Made by a program: the position numbers and the translations under genes | DNA from: Candidatus Kapaibacterium sp. | GTDB lineage: Bacteria > Bacteroidota > Ignavibacteria > Kapaibacteriales > Kapaibacteriaceae | Direction of reading: 5' to 3' | Assembly: GCA_022842685.1 (NCBI GenBank) | Contig: JALHPC010000020.1 | Span: 1-47,468 of the forward strand | Length of the DNA stretch: 47,468 nucleotides | Part shown: piece after piece, positions 25,065-32,894 of the stretch | How the letters are laid out: each line of letters opens with the position of its first letter | Position numbering within the stretch: position 1 is the first letter of the stretch | Notes under the pieces: model-generated | Database searches by the model: none | The model's input: the letters and a program-made list of their open reading frames with translations, nothing else | What the model was told of the DNA's origin: nothing

Positions 25065-25796
25065 CGAGTGAAAGGGAGGTAACAACAGTAGTGTGCTCTG
25101 TGCAACAAGAAGCGACGTGATGTAGAAGAAAGCAATCTCCTCCCACGGCAATATGGAACTGAGTTTTGTACCTGTAATCTGTTGTTCATCGAAGAACCAG
25201 ATGCCGTTACGCACAGCAATAACGTCGGCAATGGTGAAGTATGTTCCTACTGTGAGTGTAGACGTGGCCACAATCAGTAGATGGGGTATTAGAATCTCGG
25301 AAGCGATAATCCACTGCACGATAACAACCGGAACGAACCAGTACAGAAGATGCCACGCATAGGTAAAACGCCTAGAGAATCCAGGTTGCCTGCGAAGCAC
25401 AGTACCAACAACAAACCATCCAGCAAGGTAGGTACCAGCTGCAGCCGCTTCCGAGACGCGAATAGAACCAACGTACGTATGCCCACCTGAGTACGAAACC
25501 AGACCTATCGTAAGCAATGCAACGATTGCCGTTTGCAGTAGAAAGAAAGCATACTCCTCAACGGGAAGGTACTTTATTCGAAACCAAACGCGATCGGGAG
25601 GAAAATCCCATGTTCCCCACTTCACTGCTGCATTGTCCCATGGCGAGGTAAATGCGAGTACGATAGCAAACAGTACGCACAGTACAGCGGCTCCAGTTGT
25701 CCACCAGGCGGACGGAAGTGGTGATACAGCAACGAAAGCGCCAACAGCAAGCAATGCAGGAACGCTGAACCGAGCATGGAAACCGAGATACGTCAT
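25056..25796 (-). CDS. crtYcd: Lycopene cyclase, fused CrtYcd type
   Basis: A 246-residue integral membrane protein made of two repeats of the lycopene cyclase domain. Repeat one has SPWDNAAVKWGTWDF and LPVEEYAFFLLQT; repeat two has ADVIAVRNGIWFFDEQQITG and LPWEEIAFFYITS. The acidic PxEE motifs are the expected active-site residues. About seven membrane helices are visible. It should cyclise lycopene ends to beta-carotene, indicating carotenoid or retinal biosynthesis elsewhere in the genome. The start overlaps the upstream histidine kinase stop by 4 bases (ATGA), an odd operon partnership. Carotene hydroxylase or CrtB/CrtI genes are not nearby, apart from the HpnC/HpnD pair. Confidence 0.88.
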   Translation of the reverse strand: MTYLGFHARFSVPALLAVGAFVAVSPLPSAWWTTGAAVLCVLFAIVLAFTSPWDNAAVKWGTWDFPPDRVWFRIKYLPVEEYAFFLLQTAIVALLTIGLVSYSGGHTYVGSIRVSEAAAAGTYLAGWFVVGTVLRRQPGFSRRFTYAWHLLYWFVPVVIVQWIIASEILIPHLLIVATSTLTVGTYFTIADVIAVRNGIWFFDEQQITGTKLSSILPWEEIAFFYITSLLVAQSTLLLLPPFHSSG

Positions 25797-27736
25797 GCGG
25801 CAACTTGGGAACGAGAGTCGCTTGCGGCACTCGACAAGGGAAGACGAACAATGAACGTCGTACCCAGACCTAGAGCTGATTCTAGGTCAATGCTTCCACC
25901 AAGACCATCAATTTCGCACTTCACAAAGTACAATCCTAGGCCTGTAGAGGATTCCCCACCCGTGGGTTTCGACGACAAGGTTTGCCAGGGCTGAAAGATC
26001 TTCTTCTGATCTTCGGCGTTTATCCCTGGTCCCGAGTCCTTGACAGACAATTCGGCATACGCTATACCTCCATCATGAATCAATGCAATGTCGATCGTCA
26101 CAACGCTATAGGGTGGTGAGTACTTGATCGCATTCGAAACAACGTTGTCGAATATGGTTAACAACTGCTGTTCTGTACATTCAACTGGCAGGTTACAATC
26201 ATCAGAACGAAAGTCAAGCCGTATACCCTTCGCAGCTGCACGACTTGTCCATGATCGACTTGCACGTGCCCAAACATCATTGACGTCGTAAACACTCTGC
26301 GCATCGTTAGGCGTTTGATTAGACATGAGTGACGCTACGAGAGTCGACATCTTACCAACGACATTCTCTAGCGCAGATTCGAACTCAACTCTGTCAGCAT
26401 CCGCTAATGTGTCATCATGAATCAACAGAGAGGCCAGCGTACCAACCGTTGCTAACGGTTCTTTAAGTTCATGAGCGATAAAAGCTAGGTAGCGTTCCTT
26501 CGTTCGGTTCAGCTCTTCTCTGCGGCGGATTGCTTCTACCAACTCGACGTTCTTTAGGCGTTCTATCTCTGCAATACCTCGTTCCTGCTCCAGTTTATAC
26601 GAGGCAGCAACATACGCAAGTCTATCCGCTGCACGCTTTTGCGCAACGGAATCTTCATACTGATGGACAAACCGCAGCATTTCCGCAGCATTGCCATACT
26701 CTTGAAGTCCCTCGTAGGCTTCTGCTAGGTACGAGGACACGAGTCGTAGATCCTCGGGTATCGACACCTTCATCATCCACTCACGAACTCGCTTCCATAG
26801 TTCAATTGATTCTAAAACTTGCCCGCTGCAGTACCGAATAACACCATCGGCCAAATCAAAGTATCGCAGCTCAGGTTCTCTGGCGTTCTCGTCACCAATA
26901 AAGCGCTTCATGAGCACGAGCTGGCTACGAGCATCGTCCAACCTACCTAGAAATGCGAGCGATGCAACAACATGGTAATATGACAGCACAGTCTCAAACG
27001 CGTCAGATCCAACGAGCTTGCAAGCAAGTGACTGTTGGTGTGCATACAACGATTCCTCGAACTCTCCGATTCGCGACAAGTACAGCCCCATGTTTGCCGC
27101 AGCTTTTCCTCTTCCCATCACGTCGTTGAGTGATGCATACTTATCAATCGCCATTCTACAGTACTCAACCGCCTTAGAATAGTCGTTAAGTATGATACCG
27201 AAGAACGACGAAATGTTTGTAAGGACCTTTGCTTCGATGAGTACGTCACCAGTCTGCTTAGTCATTACTAAGGCCGTCTCGTACTCGAATATTGCCTCAG
27301 CGTGGCGATCGCATCTACTGTAGAGATTTCCGAGATTTACGTGAAATCGACTTTGATCTTCGATTGAGCCATATCGTTGCGCAAGTGATAGACCACGTTG
27401 GTATGACAATTCGGCTTCTTGGTATCGCATCATGAGAAAGAGACAGACGCCTTGTTCGATATAGGCAAGACTTGACTGGCGACTTGATTCGTTAGCATTG
27501 GCTAACGCAAGCGCTGCTTCGGCATGAACGAGCCCATCTGCCGGACGTCCCACGTTGATCGATGCTCGCGCTGCAATCAATTCTAGCTCGATCGTAGACA
27601 TTGCGTCAAGTGTGTAACTGTGCTTCGTAAGTAACGCAGTTGTCTCGCGGTACACGTCTGCAGAATGCGATCGCAAACGAAACCGAAAGTCTGCGATTCG
27701 CTGCTCAAGATTGATATGTTCTTCGTTCGACTTCAT
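25793..27736 (-). CDS. Soluble TPR sensor histidine kinase
   Basis: A 647-residue protein without membrane segments. Residues ~1-380 are tetratricopeptide repeats (typical helix pairs such as AYIEQGVCLFLMMRYQEAEL). A coiled coil follows (segment AEIERLKNVELVEAIRRREE), then a complete kinase: phospho-acceptor His422 in AHELKEPLA, N box FDNVVSNAIKYS, G1 DSGPGI and G2 TGLGLYFVK. Sensing is presumably through partners bound by the TPRs. No response regulator is adjacent; the next gene upstream is a homologous dead kinase, so they may act as a pair. It is co-transcribed with crtYcd (4-base overlap). The ATP-binding residues look intact. Confidence 0.9.
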   Translation of the reverse strand: MKSNEEHINLEQRIADFRFRLRSHSADVYRETTALLTKHSYTLDAMSTIELELIAARASINVGRPADGLVHAEAALALANANESSRQSSLAYIEQGVCLFLMMRYQEAELSYQRGLSLAQRYGSIEDQSRFHVNLGNLYSRCDRHAEAIFEYETALVMTKQTGDVLIEAKVLTNISSFFGIILNDYSKAVEYCRMAIDKYASLNDVMGRGKAAANMGLYLSRIGEFEESLYAHQQSLACKLVGSDAFETVLSYYHVVASLAFLGRLDDARSQLVLMKRFIGDENAREPELRYFDLADGVIRYCSGQVLESIELWKRVREWMMKVSIPEDLRLVSSYLAEAYEGLQEYGNAAEMLRFVHQYEDSVAQKRAADRLAYVAASYKLEQERGIAEIERLKNVELVEAIRRREELNRTKERYLAFIAHELKEPLATVGTLASLLIHDDTLADADRVEFESALENVVGKMSTLVASLMSNQTPNDAQSVYDVNDVWARASRSWTSRAAAKGIRLDFRSDDCNLPVECTEQQLLTIFDNVVSNAIKYSPPYSVVTIDIALIHDGGIAYAELSVKDSGPGINAEDQKKIFQPWQTLSSKPTGGESSTGLGLYFVKCEIDGLGGSIDLESALGLGTTFIVRLPLSSAASDSRSQVAA

Positions 27737-27750
27737 GCCCTCTAGCTTCG

Positions 27751-29649
27751 TTAACCCATCGTTGTCTGTAACTCCTGCCAGACGTTTGACTCCGGAGTAT
27801 CCAATGGTATGCTCAACCGCACGTCGAGTTTGCCGGCCTGACAGTGTGCCTCAACATCCGTACTTCCAAGTCGTTCTACCGCATACTCAACTCCTAGCCA
27901 CGTCATACGCACCGATCTCAATACATGCGAGGCAAGCACATCAACTCGCTTCTTCGATCCAAGAACTGCGCCAACGCTAGCAGCATCAGCAGTTAAGGTT
28001 CCTTTGCCCACGACAGTTAGTTCGACAGTGCTCGCAGAAGAGGATTTCACATTGAACTCCAAACTAGCACTACCAATCATCAATCCTTGAAACAGATCGA
28101 GTATACGCATTACCATAGAGTGAAATCGAGCTGCATGAACCGAGCCAACCTCACTCGAACGAATGTCCATTCTCCAGGTACTTGACCAAGATTTCGCTGA
28201 AAGCCGAGAATGGACTTCGTCCTTTACGAAATCCACAACGCCTGCAAGAGTCTGAAGCGAAGCTTGCCCTGGCTCTTGATTCCCCTTCTGTAAGATATCG
28301 GCTACGTTAGCCAACATTACTTCAACAACGGACTGTATGTCTTCGAGCTCAGCTCGTGAAATCCCCTGCTCGGTGCGTGTCGTTAAAATGTCGCGAATGA
28401 GATCAAGGGGCATCGATAGACGCACGGCGCAGTTCTCTACGAGTCGATCAAGAACGAACGAGGAGCGAACAAGATCTTCATGTGCTTTTGCAAGTTCAAC
28501 ATTCCGTATTCGATCAAGTTCTGCAGACTGTCTAGTACTTTCGCGCTCATGATTCGCCGCTAACACGGCTAACGACTGTTGCGATTCCTGCGCCCGGGTT
28601 TGTGCGCGAACCTGCTTCAACCGATGAAAACACTGGCAAACTCGCTGTTCATCCCCCGCTTCCTCGAGCCGTTCTAGCAACTGCACAAGAACATCTTCGG
28701 CCTGAGATTGGTGATTGTGGTCGATGTAGAGCTGATAAGCTGTCTCATATGCGTCTATGCAGTCCGTAAGACGTCCTTCTAAATGCGCTACCATCCCACT
28801 ACAGATCGCCACCTCAACGTCAACCTCCCACCCCACACGTTCATCGACGTCTATTCGTAGCTCGTCGAACCATGTTCGCGCATCATCAGCCTGCTTCAGA
28901 ATGTAACAGGTTATGACAAGGTGAAACAGCAACTCCTGCGGTACTTTCGTGTTATTGCGTCTGTGCGCGGCAATACAATCATGATAAATCGCCTTCGCAC
29001 GTTCTGGCTGGCCCGTTGTTCGATACCAGATTGCGAGGGACATCAGTGTATTCTCTTCACCAACGGTGTCACCAAGCGACCGAAATATCGCCAGCGCCTC
29101 GTCGAGATACGTCTTTTGTACGTCCGGGGTAACGGACGTTACTCGCATAACGACGGTGAGATTACTTAGCAGTGTTGCCATCAACTGTTGGTCGCCTATA
29201 GTGCGAGCCATGTCTAAGGCCTTGCTGTACCACTCTATCGCTTCGACGTTCGCATTCAGACGAGTCAAGGTGTTCGCCAAATTGACATAGAGTCTAGCAC
29301 GTTCCCCTTGCAACAGGTCTACAGATTCAGACAACCGAAGAGCTGATTCATGCCACGTCAACGACTGCATGAAGTCCTCACGAAAGTAGGCTTGTACGCC
29401 ACATTCACTCGAAGCAAGAACGTTCAATCGAGGATCGTCGATCGATTGGGCTTCGGCATATGCCTTCTCTGCCATCGCAGAGCCCTCACGGACTGCTCCT
29501 AGCAATGCAAGCGCACGCGCCAAGCGTATTCGCGCGAAGATCTTGTCCTTTTCGGAGATCGCAGAGTCTTGCAGAATCTCTTCGCAACGTCTACGTGCCG
29601 CAGAGGGATTACTCCGCAAAAGTGAATCGATTTCTTGTCTGTCAATCAT
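27751..29649 (-). CDS. TPR protein with histidine-kinase-derived, inactive C-terminus
   Basis: A 632-residue paralogue of the kinase downstream. Residues ~1-370 are TPR repeats. The coiled coil AELDRIRNVELAKAH aligns without gaps to the kinase coiled coil, and continuing the ungapped alignment puts Val409 at the position of the phospho-His, with Pro-Leu (PL) following it conserved. No N, G1 or G2 box is visible in the remaining ~200 residues. Thus it keeps the scaffold and dimerisation helices but cannot autophosphorylate. It overlaps porQ by 8 bases upstream and is 14 bases before the active kinase. A regulatory or dominant-partner role through mixed dimers is inferred. Confidence 0.75.
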   Translation of the reverse strand: MIDRQEIDSLLRSNPSAARRRCEEILQDSAISEKDKIFARIRLARALALLGAVREGSAMAEKAYAEAQSIDDPRLNVLASSECGVQAYFREDFMQSLTWHESALRLSESVDLLQGERARLYVNLANTLTRLNANVEAIEWYSKALDMARTIGDQQLMATLLSNLTVVMRVTSVTPDVQKTYLDEALAIFRSLGDTVGEENTLMSLAIWYRTTGQPERAKAIYHDCIAAHRRNNTKVPQELLFHLVITCYILKQADDARTWFDELRIDVDERVGWEVDVEVAICSGMVAHLEGRLTDCIDAYETAYQLYIDHNHQSQAEDVLVQLLERLEEAGDEQRVCQCFHRLKQVRAQTRAQESQQSLAVLAANHERESTRQSAELDRIRNVELAKAHEDLVRSSFVLDRLVENCAVRLSMPLDLIRDILTTRTEQGISRAELEDIQSVVEVMLANVADILQKGNQEPGQASLQTLAGVVDFVKDEVHSRLSAKSWSSTWRMDIRSSEVGSVHAARFHSMVMRILDLFQGLMIGSASLEFNVKSSSASTVELTVVGKGTLTADAASVGAVLGSKKRVDVLASHVLRSVRMTWLGVEYAVERLGSTDVEAHCQAGKLDVRLSIPLDTPESNVWQELQTTMG

Positions 29650-30601
29650 TTGACGACGGTAGGCGAAGTCCGACGCTGAGCCGATGCAGGATCGCCGCGG
29701 ATCCGAACGAGCTCAGCGCATAGTCAATGCCAATGTTCTTTACATTGATACCGATGCCCCCTGACAAACCAGTGAGCTGGGTAGAAACCGGCACACCCGT
29801 GGTGTTTCGCGATGCATGATCGTACCCCAACCGAAGCTGAACTGCCTTGCCAAGATAGAGTTCTCCTCCAACGGAAAAGTTCAAGAGCCGATCAGCAAGT
29901 GTCGGTACATCGTCTGCTAAATGCTTTAAGGATACATTTACAAGTAGAGGAAGTCCTCGAAGGCGGTGGTTCAATCCAATACGAACGTCGACGGGAAGAC
30001 GATCGGATGTACCATCGAACGTCGATAACTGCACACCAAGGTTTGATGCGCTAAGTGCGATGTTGGTACGTGTTGCAGGAAAACGCACCAGCAATCCAGC
30101 ATCGATGGCAACAGCCGTTGAGGCCATATCGAAAATTCCTGAATACAGGAATTTTGCAGTAGCGCCGTAGCTGAACATCGTGTCTATTTCGTTGGCATAG
30201 CTAACACCAAAAGCCACGTCGTTCGCGCCGAAGGTTCCAAAACGAGTTCCCAGTTCATCTGCGCGGTCGAAACTGCCGTACGAGGAGAATACAGCTGTAG
30301 CAGCAACTGTTGCACCAGATTCGAGTTCGGTGGAGTAGACGGCCAGACCAGAGTTAATGTCGAGGACATGTTTCAGCACTGTAGCAGAAACCCGACTGCC
30401 TTCGACCGTCGTAAGCGTGGCTGGGTTAAGAACGACCGTTGTTGGGTCGTTCGTAAGTGCGTTTGTAGCACCGCCCAGAGCGGCATGCCGAGCCGACAAT
30501 CCGTAGCGCATAAACGAGAATACAGATGCCTGCTGAGCACCAGCGGTGAGCGGCACCATGATAACCACCATTACGGCAACTGCAACGATACGAAAATGCA
30601 T
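29642..30601 (-). CDS. porQ: Outer-membrane protein, PorV/PorQ family (probable PorQ)
   Basis: A 319-residue protein with a signal peptide (cut about residue 22, GAQQ) and a beta-barrel composition with alternating strands and aromatic ends. The N-terminus after the signal (VFSFMRYGLSARHAALGGA, then DPTTVVLNPATL) is the signature of the PorV/PorQ family of type IX secretion proteins. PorQ forms a complex that receives cargo C-terminal domains at the cell surface and works with the attachment machinery. The T9SS channel SprA is encoded nearby at 32895-39617, on the same strand. porQ starts directly after the ybgC stop (TAG then ATG, no gap). Confidence 0.8.
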   Translation of the reverse strand: MHFRIVAVAVMVVIMVPLTAGAQQASVFSFMRYGLSARHAALGGATNALTNDPTTVVLNPATLTTVEGSRVSATVLKHVLDINSGLAVYSTELESGATVAATAVFSSYGSFDRADELGTRFGTFGANDVAFGVSYANEIDTMFSYGATAKFLYSGIFDMASTAVAIDAGLLVRFPATRTNIALSASNLGVQLSTFDGTSDRLPVDVRIGLNHRLRGLPLLVNVSLKHLADDVPTLADRLLNFSVGGELYLGKAVQLRLGYDHASRNTTGVPVSTQLTGLSGGIGINVKNIGIDYALSSFGSAAILHRLSVGLRLPSSND

Positions 30602-31033
30602 CTAGGACAACTCCGAAGATGAATGATGGTGAAGAACGGCATCAACAAAGGACGCTGGTGGCCGCGTTGGACGCCAGCTTTCCGCTAAAAGAAAACTATG
30701 CTTGGTACTGCCGCGTGCAATACGCACGTCATCGCGAGAAATTTGATACGATAGCTGGATTGAGGCAACATTCGGATCGTGCTGGTAATGCGTTTCAATC
30801 ATGAGTAGATCATCGTATCTGGCTGGAGCCAGATATTCTACATGGAGTGAAAGCACCGGCAACAGTATGCCTTGCTTCTCGAGTTCAACATAGGGTAGTC
30901 CGATTGATCGCAGCAACTCCGTTCGACCTATCTCAAAGAACCGAGCATAGTTTCCATTGTATACGATGCCCATCTTATCGGTATCGGCGTATCGCACACG
31001 CTCAAAGCATCGATGAACGATTGCGTGGCTCAT
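30602..31033 (-). CDS. Acyl-CoA thioesterase, YbgC/4HBT family
   Basis: A 143-residue hotdog-fold thioesterase. The signature RYADTDKMGIVYNGNYARFFE places the catalytic Asp at residue 17 or 19. YbgC relatives hydrolyse short- or long-chain acyl-CoA and often go with cell-envelope (tol-pal) genes. Here it sits between parB (4-base overlap) and porQ (no gap), so it is translated as part of the par operon. The C-terminus (HHHSSSELS) is short and unremarkable. The function in this operon is unknown. Confidence 0.88.
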   Translation of the reverse strand: MSHAIVHRCFERVRYADTDKMGIVYNGNYARFFEIGRTELLRSIGLPYVELEKQGILLPVLSLHVEYLAPARYDDLLMIETHYQHDPNVASIQLSYQISRDDVRIARGSTKHSFLLAESWRPTRPPASFVDAVLHHHSSSELS

Positions 31034-32001
31034 TGCTGTGGTGACGCTTGTTCAAGAGTTGCGAGTAGTTCCAAAAGCCGTTCTAGGTCGTCGAGGGTAT
31101 AGAAGTCGACCTCAATCGCACCGGCAACGTCAGACTTCATCCGTACACGCACTTGCGTTGCAAACAGATGACGAAGTGTGTTTTCGATTTCTGAGAGCGT
31201 AACCGACAAATCGGCCGACACTTTGGGAATGGTCGACTTCGACTCGGAAACATCGAGAACACTACGGATGTCTCCCGAAGCCGTCACTTCCTTTCGACCC
31301 AACTCAATGTCCTTTACCAACGCTTCTGTCTTGCGTACGCTAAGGTCACGTGATCGAATCTCACGCAGGACCGCCTGCTGAGACTCGTGACTCGTTAGCG
31401 CAAGCAACGCTCTAGCGTGCCCCATTGAAATCTGGCGCAACTTAAGAGCCGCCTGTGCATCTCCTGGAAGCTTTAGCAGTCGTAACATGTTTGCGACGGT
31501 CGATCTGTCCTTGCCAACGCGCACGGCAACGTCTTCGTGACGCAGACGGCATTCTTCGATAAGGCGTTGATAACCGTGTGCGATCTCCAATGGATTGAGA
31601 TCTTGGCGTTGAACGTTTTCGATGATAGCTAGCTCAAGCATTTGAGCATCGCTCGAAACCGACATTACGTAGGCAGGAATCTGCGTCAATCCGGCGAGTT
31701 TTGACGCTCGCAGCCGACGTTCGCCCGACACGAGTTCAAAGCCATCAAACAGCTTACGTACCGTTATCGGCGTAATCACGCCATGCACGGAAATCGACGT
31801 CGCGAGCTCATTAAGCCCATTCTCATCAAACTCCCGTCGCGGCTGGAACGGATTAGGTCGAATTCGCTCAATGTCAATCAGGTAGGTACCTGTCGTCGTA
31901 CCTGTTGATTCATCAACGAGGGTCTGCTGTTCCGACCGCTCTTGTTTGATGAGTGTCTTGGGGATTAGAGCGTCGATGCCCTTGCCGAGACCACCTTTCA
32001 T
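31030..32001 (-). CDS. parB: Chromosome partition protein ParB
   Basis: A 323-residue centromere-binding CTPase. A basic N-terminus ([14 protein letters not shown], a ParA-activating type) is followed by the CTP-binding ParB domain ([36 protein letters not shown]). A helix-turn-helix region ([25 protein letters not shown]) comes next, and the C-terminal dimerisation domain ends the protein. It binds parS near the origin and spreads, loading SMC. Location next to ParA is canonical, but the usual gidAB/rnpA origin neighbourhood is not seen. It overlaps parA by 4 bases (ATGA) and ybgC by 4. Confidence 0.95.
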   Translation of the reverse strand: MKGGLGKGIDALIPKTLIKQERSEQQTLVDESTGTTTGTYLIDIERIRPNPFQPRREFDENGLNELATSISVHGVITPITVRKLFDGFELVSGERRLRASKLAGLTQIPAYVMSVSSDAQMLELAIIENVQRQDLNPLEIAHGYQRLIEECRLRHEDVAVRVGKDRSTVANMLRLLKLPGDAQAALKLRQISMGHARALLALTSHESQQAVLREIRSRDLSVRKTEALVKDIELGRKEVTASGDIRSVLDVSESKSTIPKVSADLSVTLSEIENTLRHLFATQVRVRMKSDVAGAIEVDFYTLDDLERLLELLATLEQASPQQ

Positions 32002-32801
32002 ACTGACGTCCCTTCATTAGCCGCTACCCCCGGAAGGATGCCATTCCTTGCGAGAATCTCAGTAGCCAATGCAAGGTAATTTTGGGCTCCGATGCTTGCT
32101 GCGTCATAGAGCAGGGCTGGCTTGCCGTGAGAGGGAGCTTCTGACAGTCGCACATTTCGTGCTATGACGGTTCTGCATGCCTTGTCCTCGAAATGTCGTC
32201 GTACTTCTTCGACAACCTGATTACTCAGGCGCAAACGACTATCGTACATCGTTAGCAAGACGCCTTCGATGTCGAGGTCGGGGTTCGTAGACCTCCGCAC
32301 TATGGCAATCGTGTTGAGCAGCTGTCCGAGTCCTTCTAACGCGTAGAACTCGCACTGTACTGGTATCAATACAGAGTCGGCGGCCGTCAGAGCGTTCAGA
32401 GTAAGTAGTCCGAGAGACGGTGGACAGTCGATGATAACGAAGTCGTACCGTGGAAGAATGGGCGCAAGGATCTTCCGTAGAAGATGTTCACGCTGATGAA
32501 GCTCAACAAGTTCGATCTCTGCACCAACGAGGTTAATGTGCGACGGAACAACCTGAAGGAACTCCATCTGTGTTGGAACGATGGTATCGTTAACGTCGAG
32601 ACCATTCACTAAGACTTCATATATCGTCTTCTTCAGATCGGACGTATCAACGCCAAAACCATGAGAAGCATTGGCTTGTGGGTCGATATCCACCAGGAGA
32701 GTACGCTGCTCGGCAGCAGCCAAACTCGCGGCGAGGTTAACAGACGTCGTAGTTTTTCCGACGCCCCCTTTTTGGTTGGCGACGGCGATGACTTTGGTCA
32801 T
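31998..32801 (-). CDS. parA: Chromosome partition ATPase ParA (Soj)
   Basis: A 267-residue P-loop ATPase. The deviant Walker A motif KGGVGKTTT begins at residue 10, Walker B is around [10 protein letters not shown], and the segment [13 protein letters not shown] at the N-terminus marks the start. The longer reading frame (from 32876) would add 25 unrelated residues, so the Met at 32801 is chosen. With ParB it segregates the chromosome origin. The gene follows sprA by 93 bases, in which a hairpin and a TAGTTTTG promoter-like box are seen. It heads a gene string that continues to 22149. Confidence 0.95.
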   Translation of the reverse strand: MTKVIAVANQKGGVGKTTTSVNLAASLAAAEQRTLLVDIDPQANASHGFGVDTSDLKKTIYEVLVNGLDVNDTIVPTQMEFLQVVPSHINLVGAEIELVELHQREHLLRKILAPILPRYDFVIIDCPPSLGLLTLNALTAADSVLIPVQCEFYALEGLGQLLNTIAIVRRSTNPDLDIEGVLLTMYDSRLRLSNQVVEEVRRHFEDKACRTVIARNVRLSEAPSHGKPALLYDAASIGAQNYLALATEILARNGILPGVAANEGTSV

Positions 32802-32834
32802 GGAGGTTATGTATAGTGCTGGCGTAACGGACTT

Positions 32835-32842
32835 CAAAACTA
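32835..32842 (-). promoter_or_regulatory. Candidate -7 promoter element of the par operon
   Basis: Minus-strand TAGTTTTG, matching TAnnTTTG, with a leader of about 30 bases to the parA ATG. The -33 region holds CCTTTC rather than TTG. Confidence 0.4.
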
Positions 32843-32864
32843 ACGAATTGCAACTGCCGAAAGG

Positions 32865-32881
32865 CCCTTGTTTCACAAGGG
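32865..32881 (-). terminator. Small hairpin between sprA and parA
   Basis: CCCTTG (32865-32870) and CAAGGG (32876-32881) form a six-pair stem with loop TTTCA; the minus-strand flank is CCTTTCGG, a weak T-tract. It may be the sprA terminator. It also contains TGTTTCAC (32869-32876), an exact half of the ParB parS consensus, and GTTTCAC repeats 11 bases later (32881-32887). Confidence 0.35.
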
Positions 32882-32894
32882 TTTCACGCTATCG

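Noticed and set aside
28913..28927. GTGAAACA, a half parS match inside the TPR pseudokinase gene
   Set aside because: It is a lone 8-base match within coding sequence, which chance can explain.
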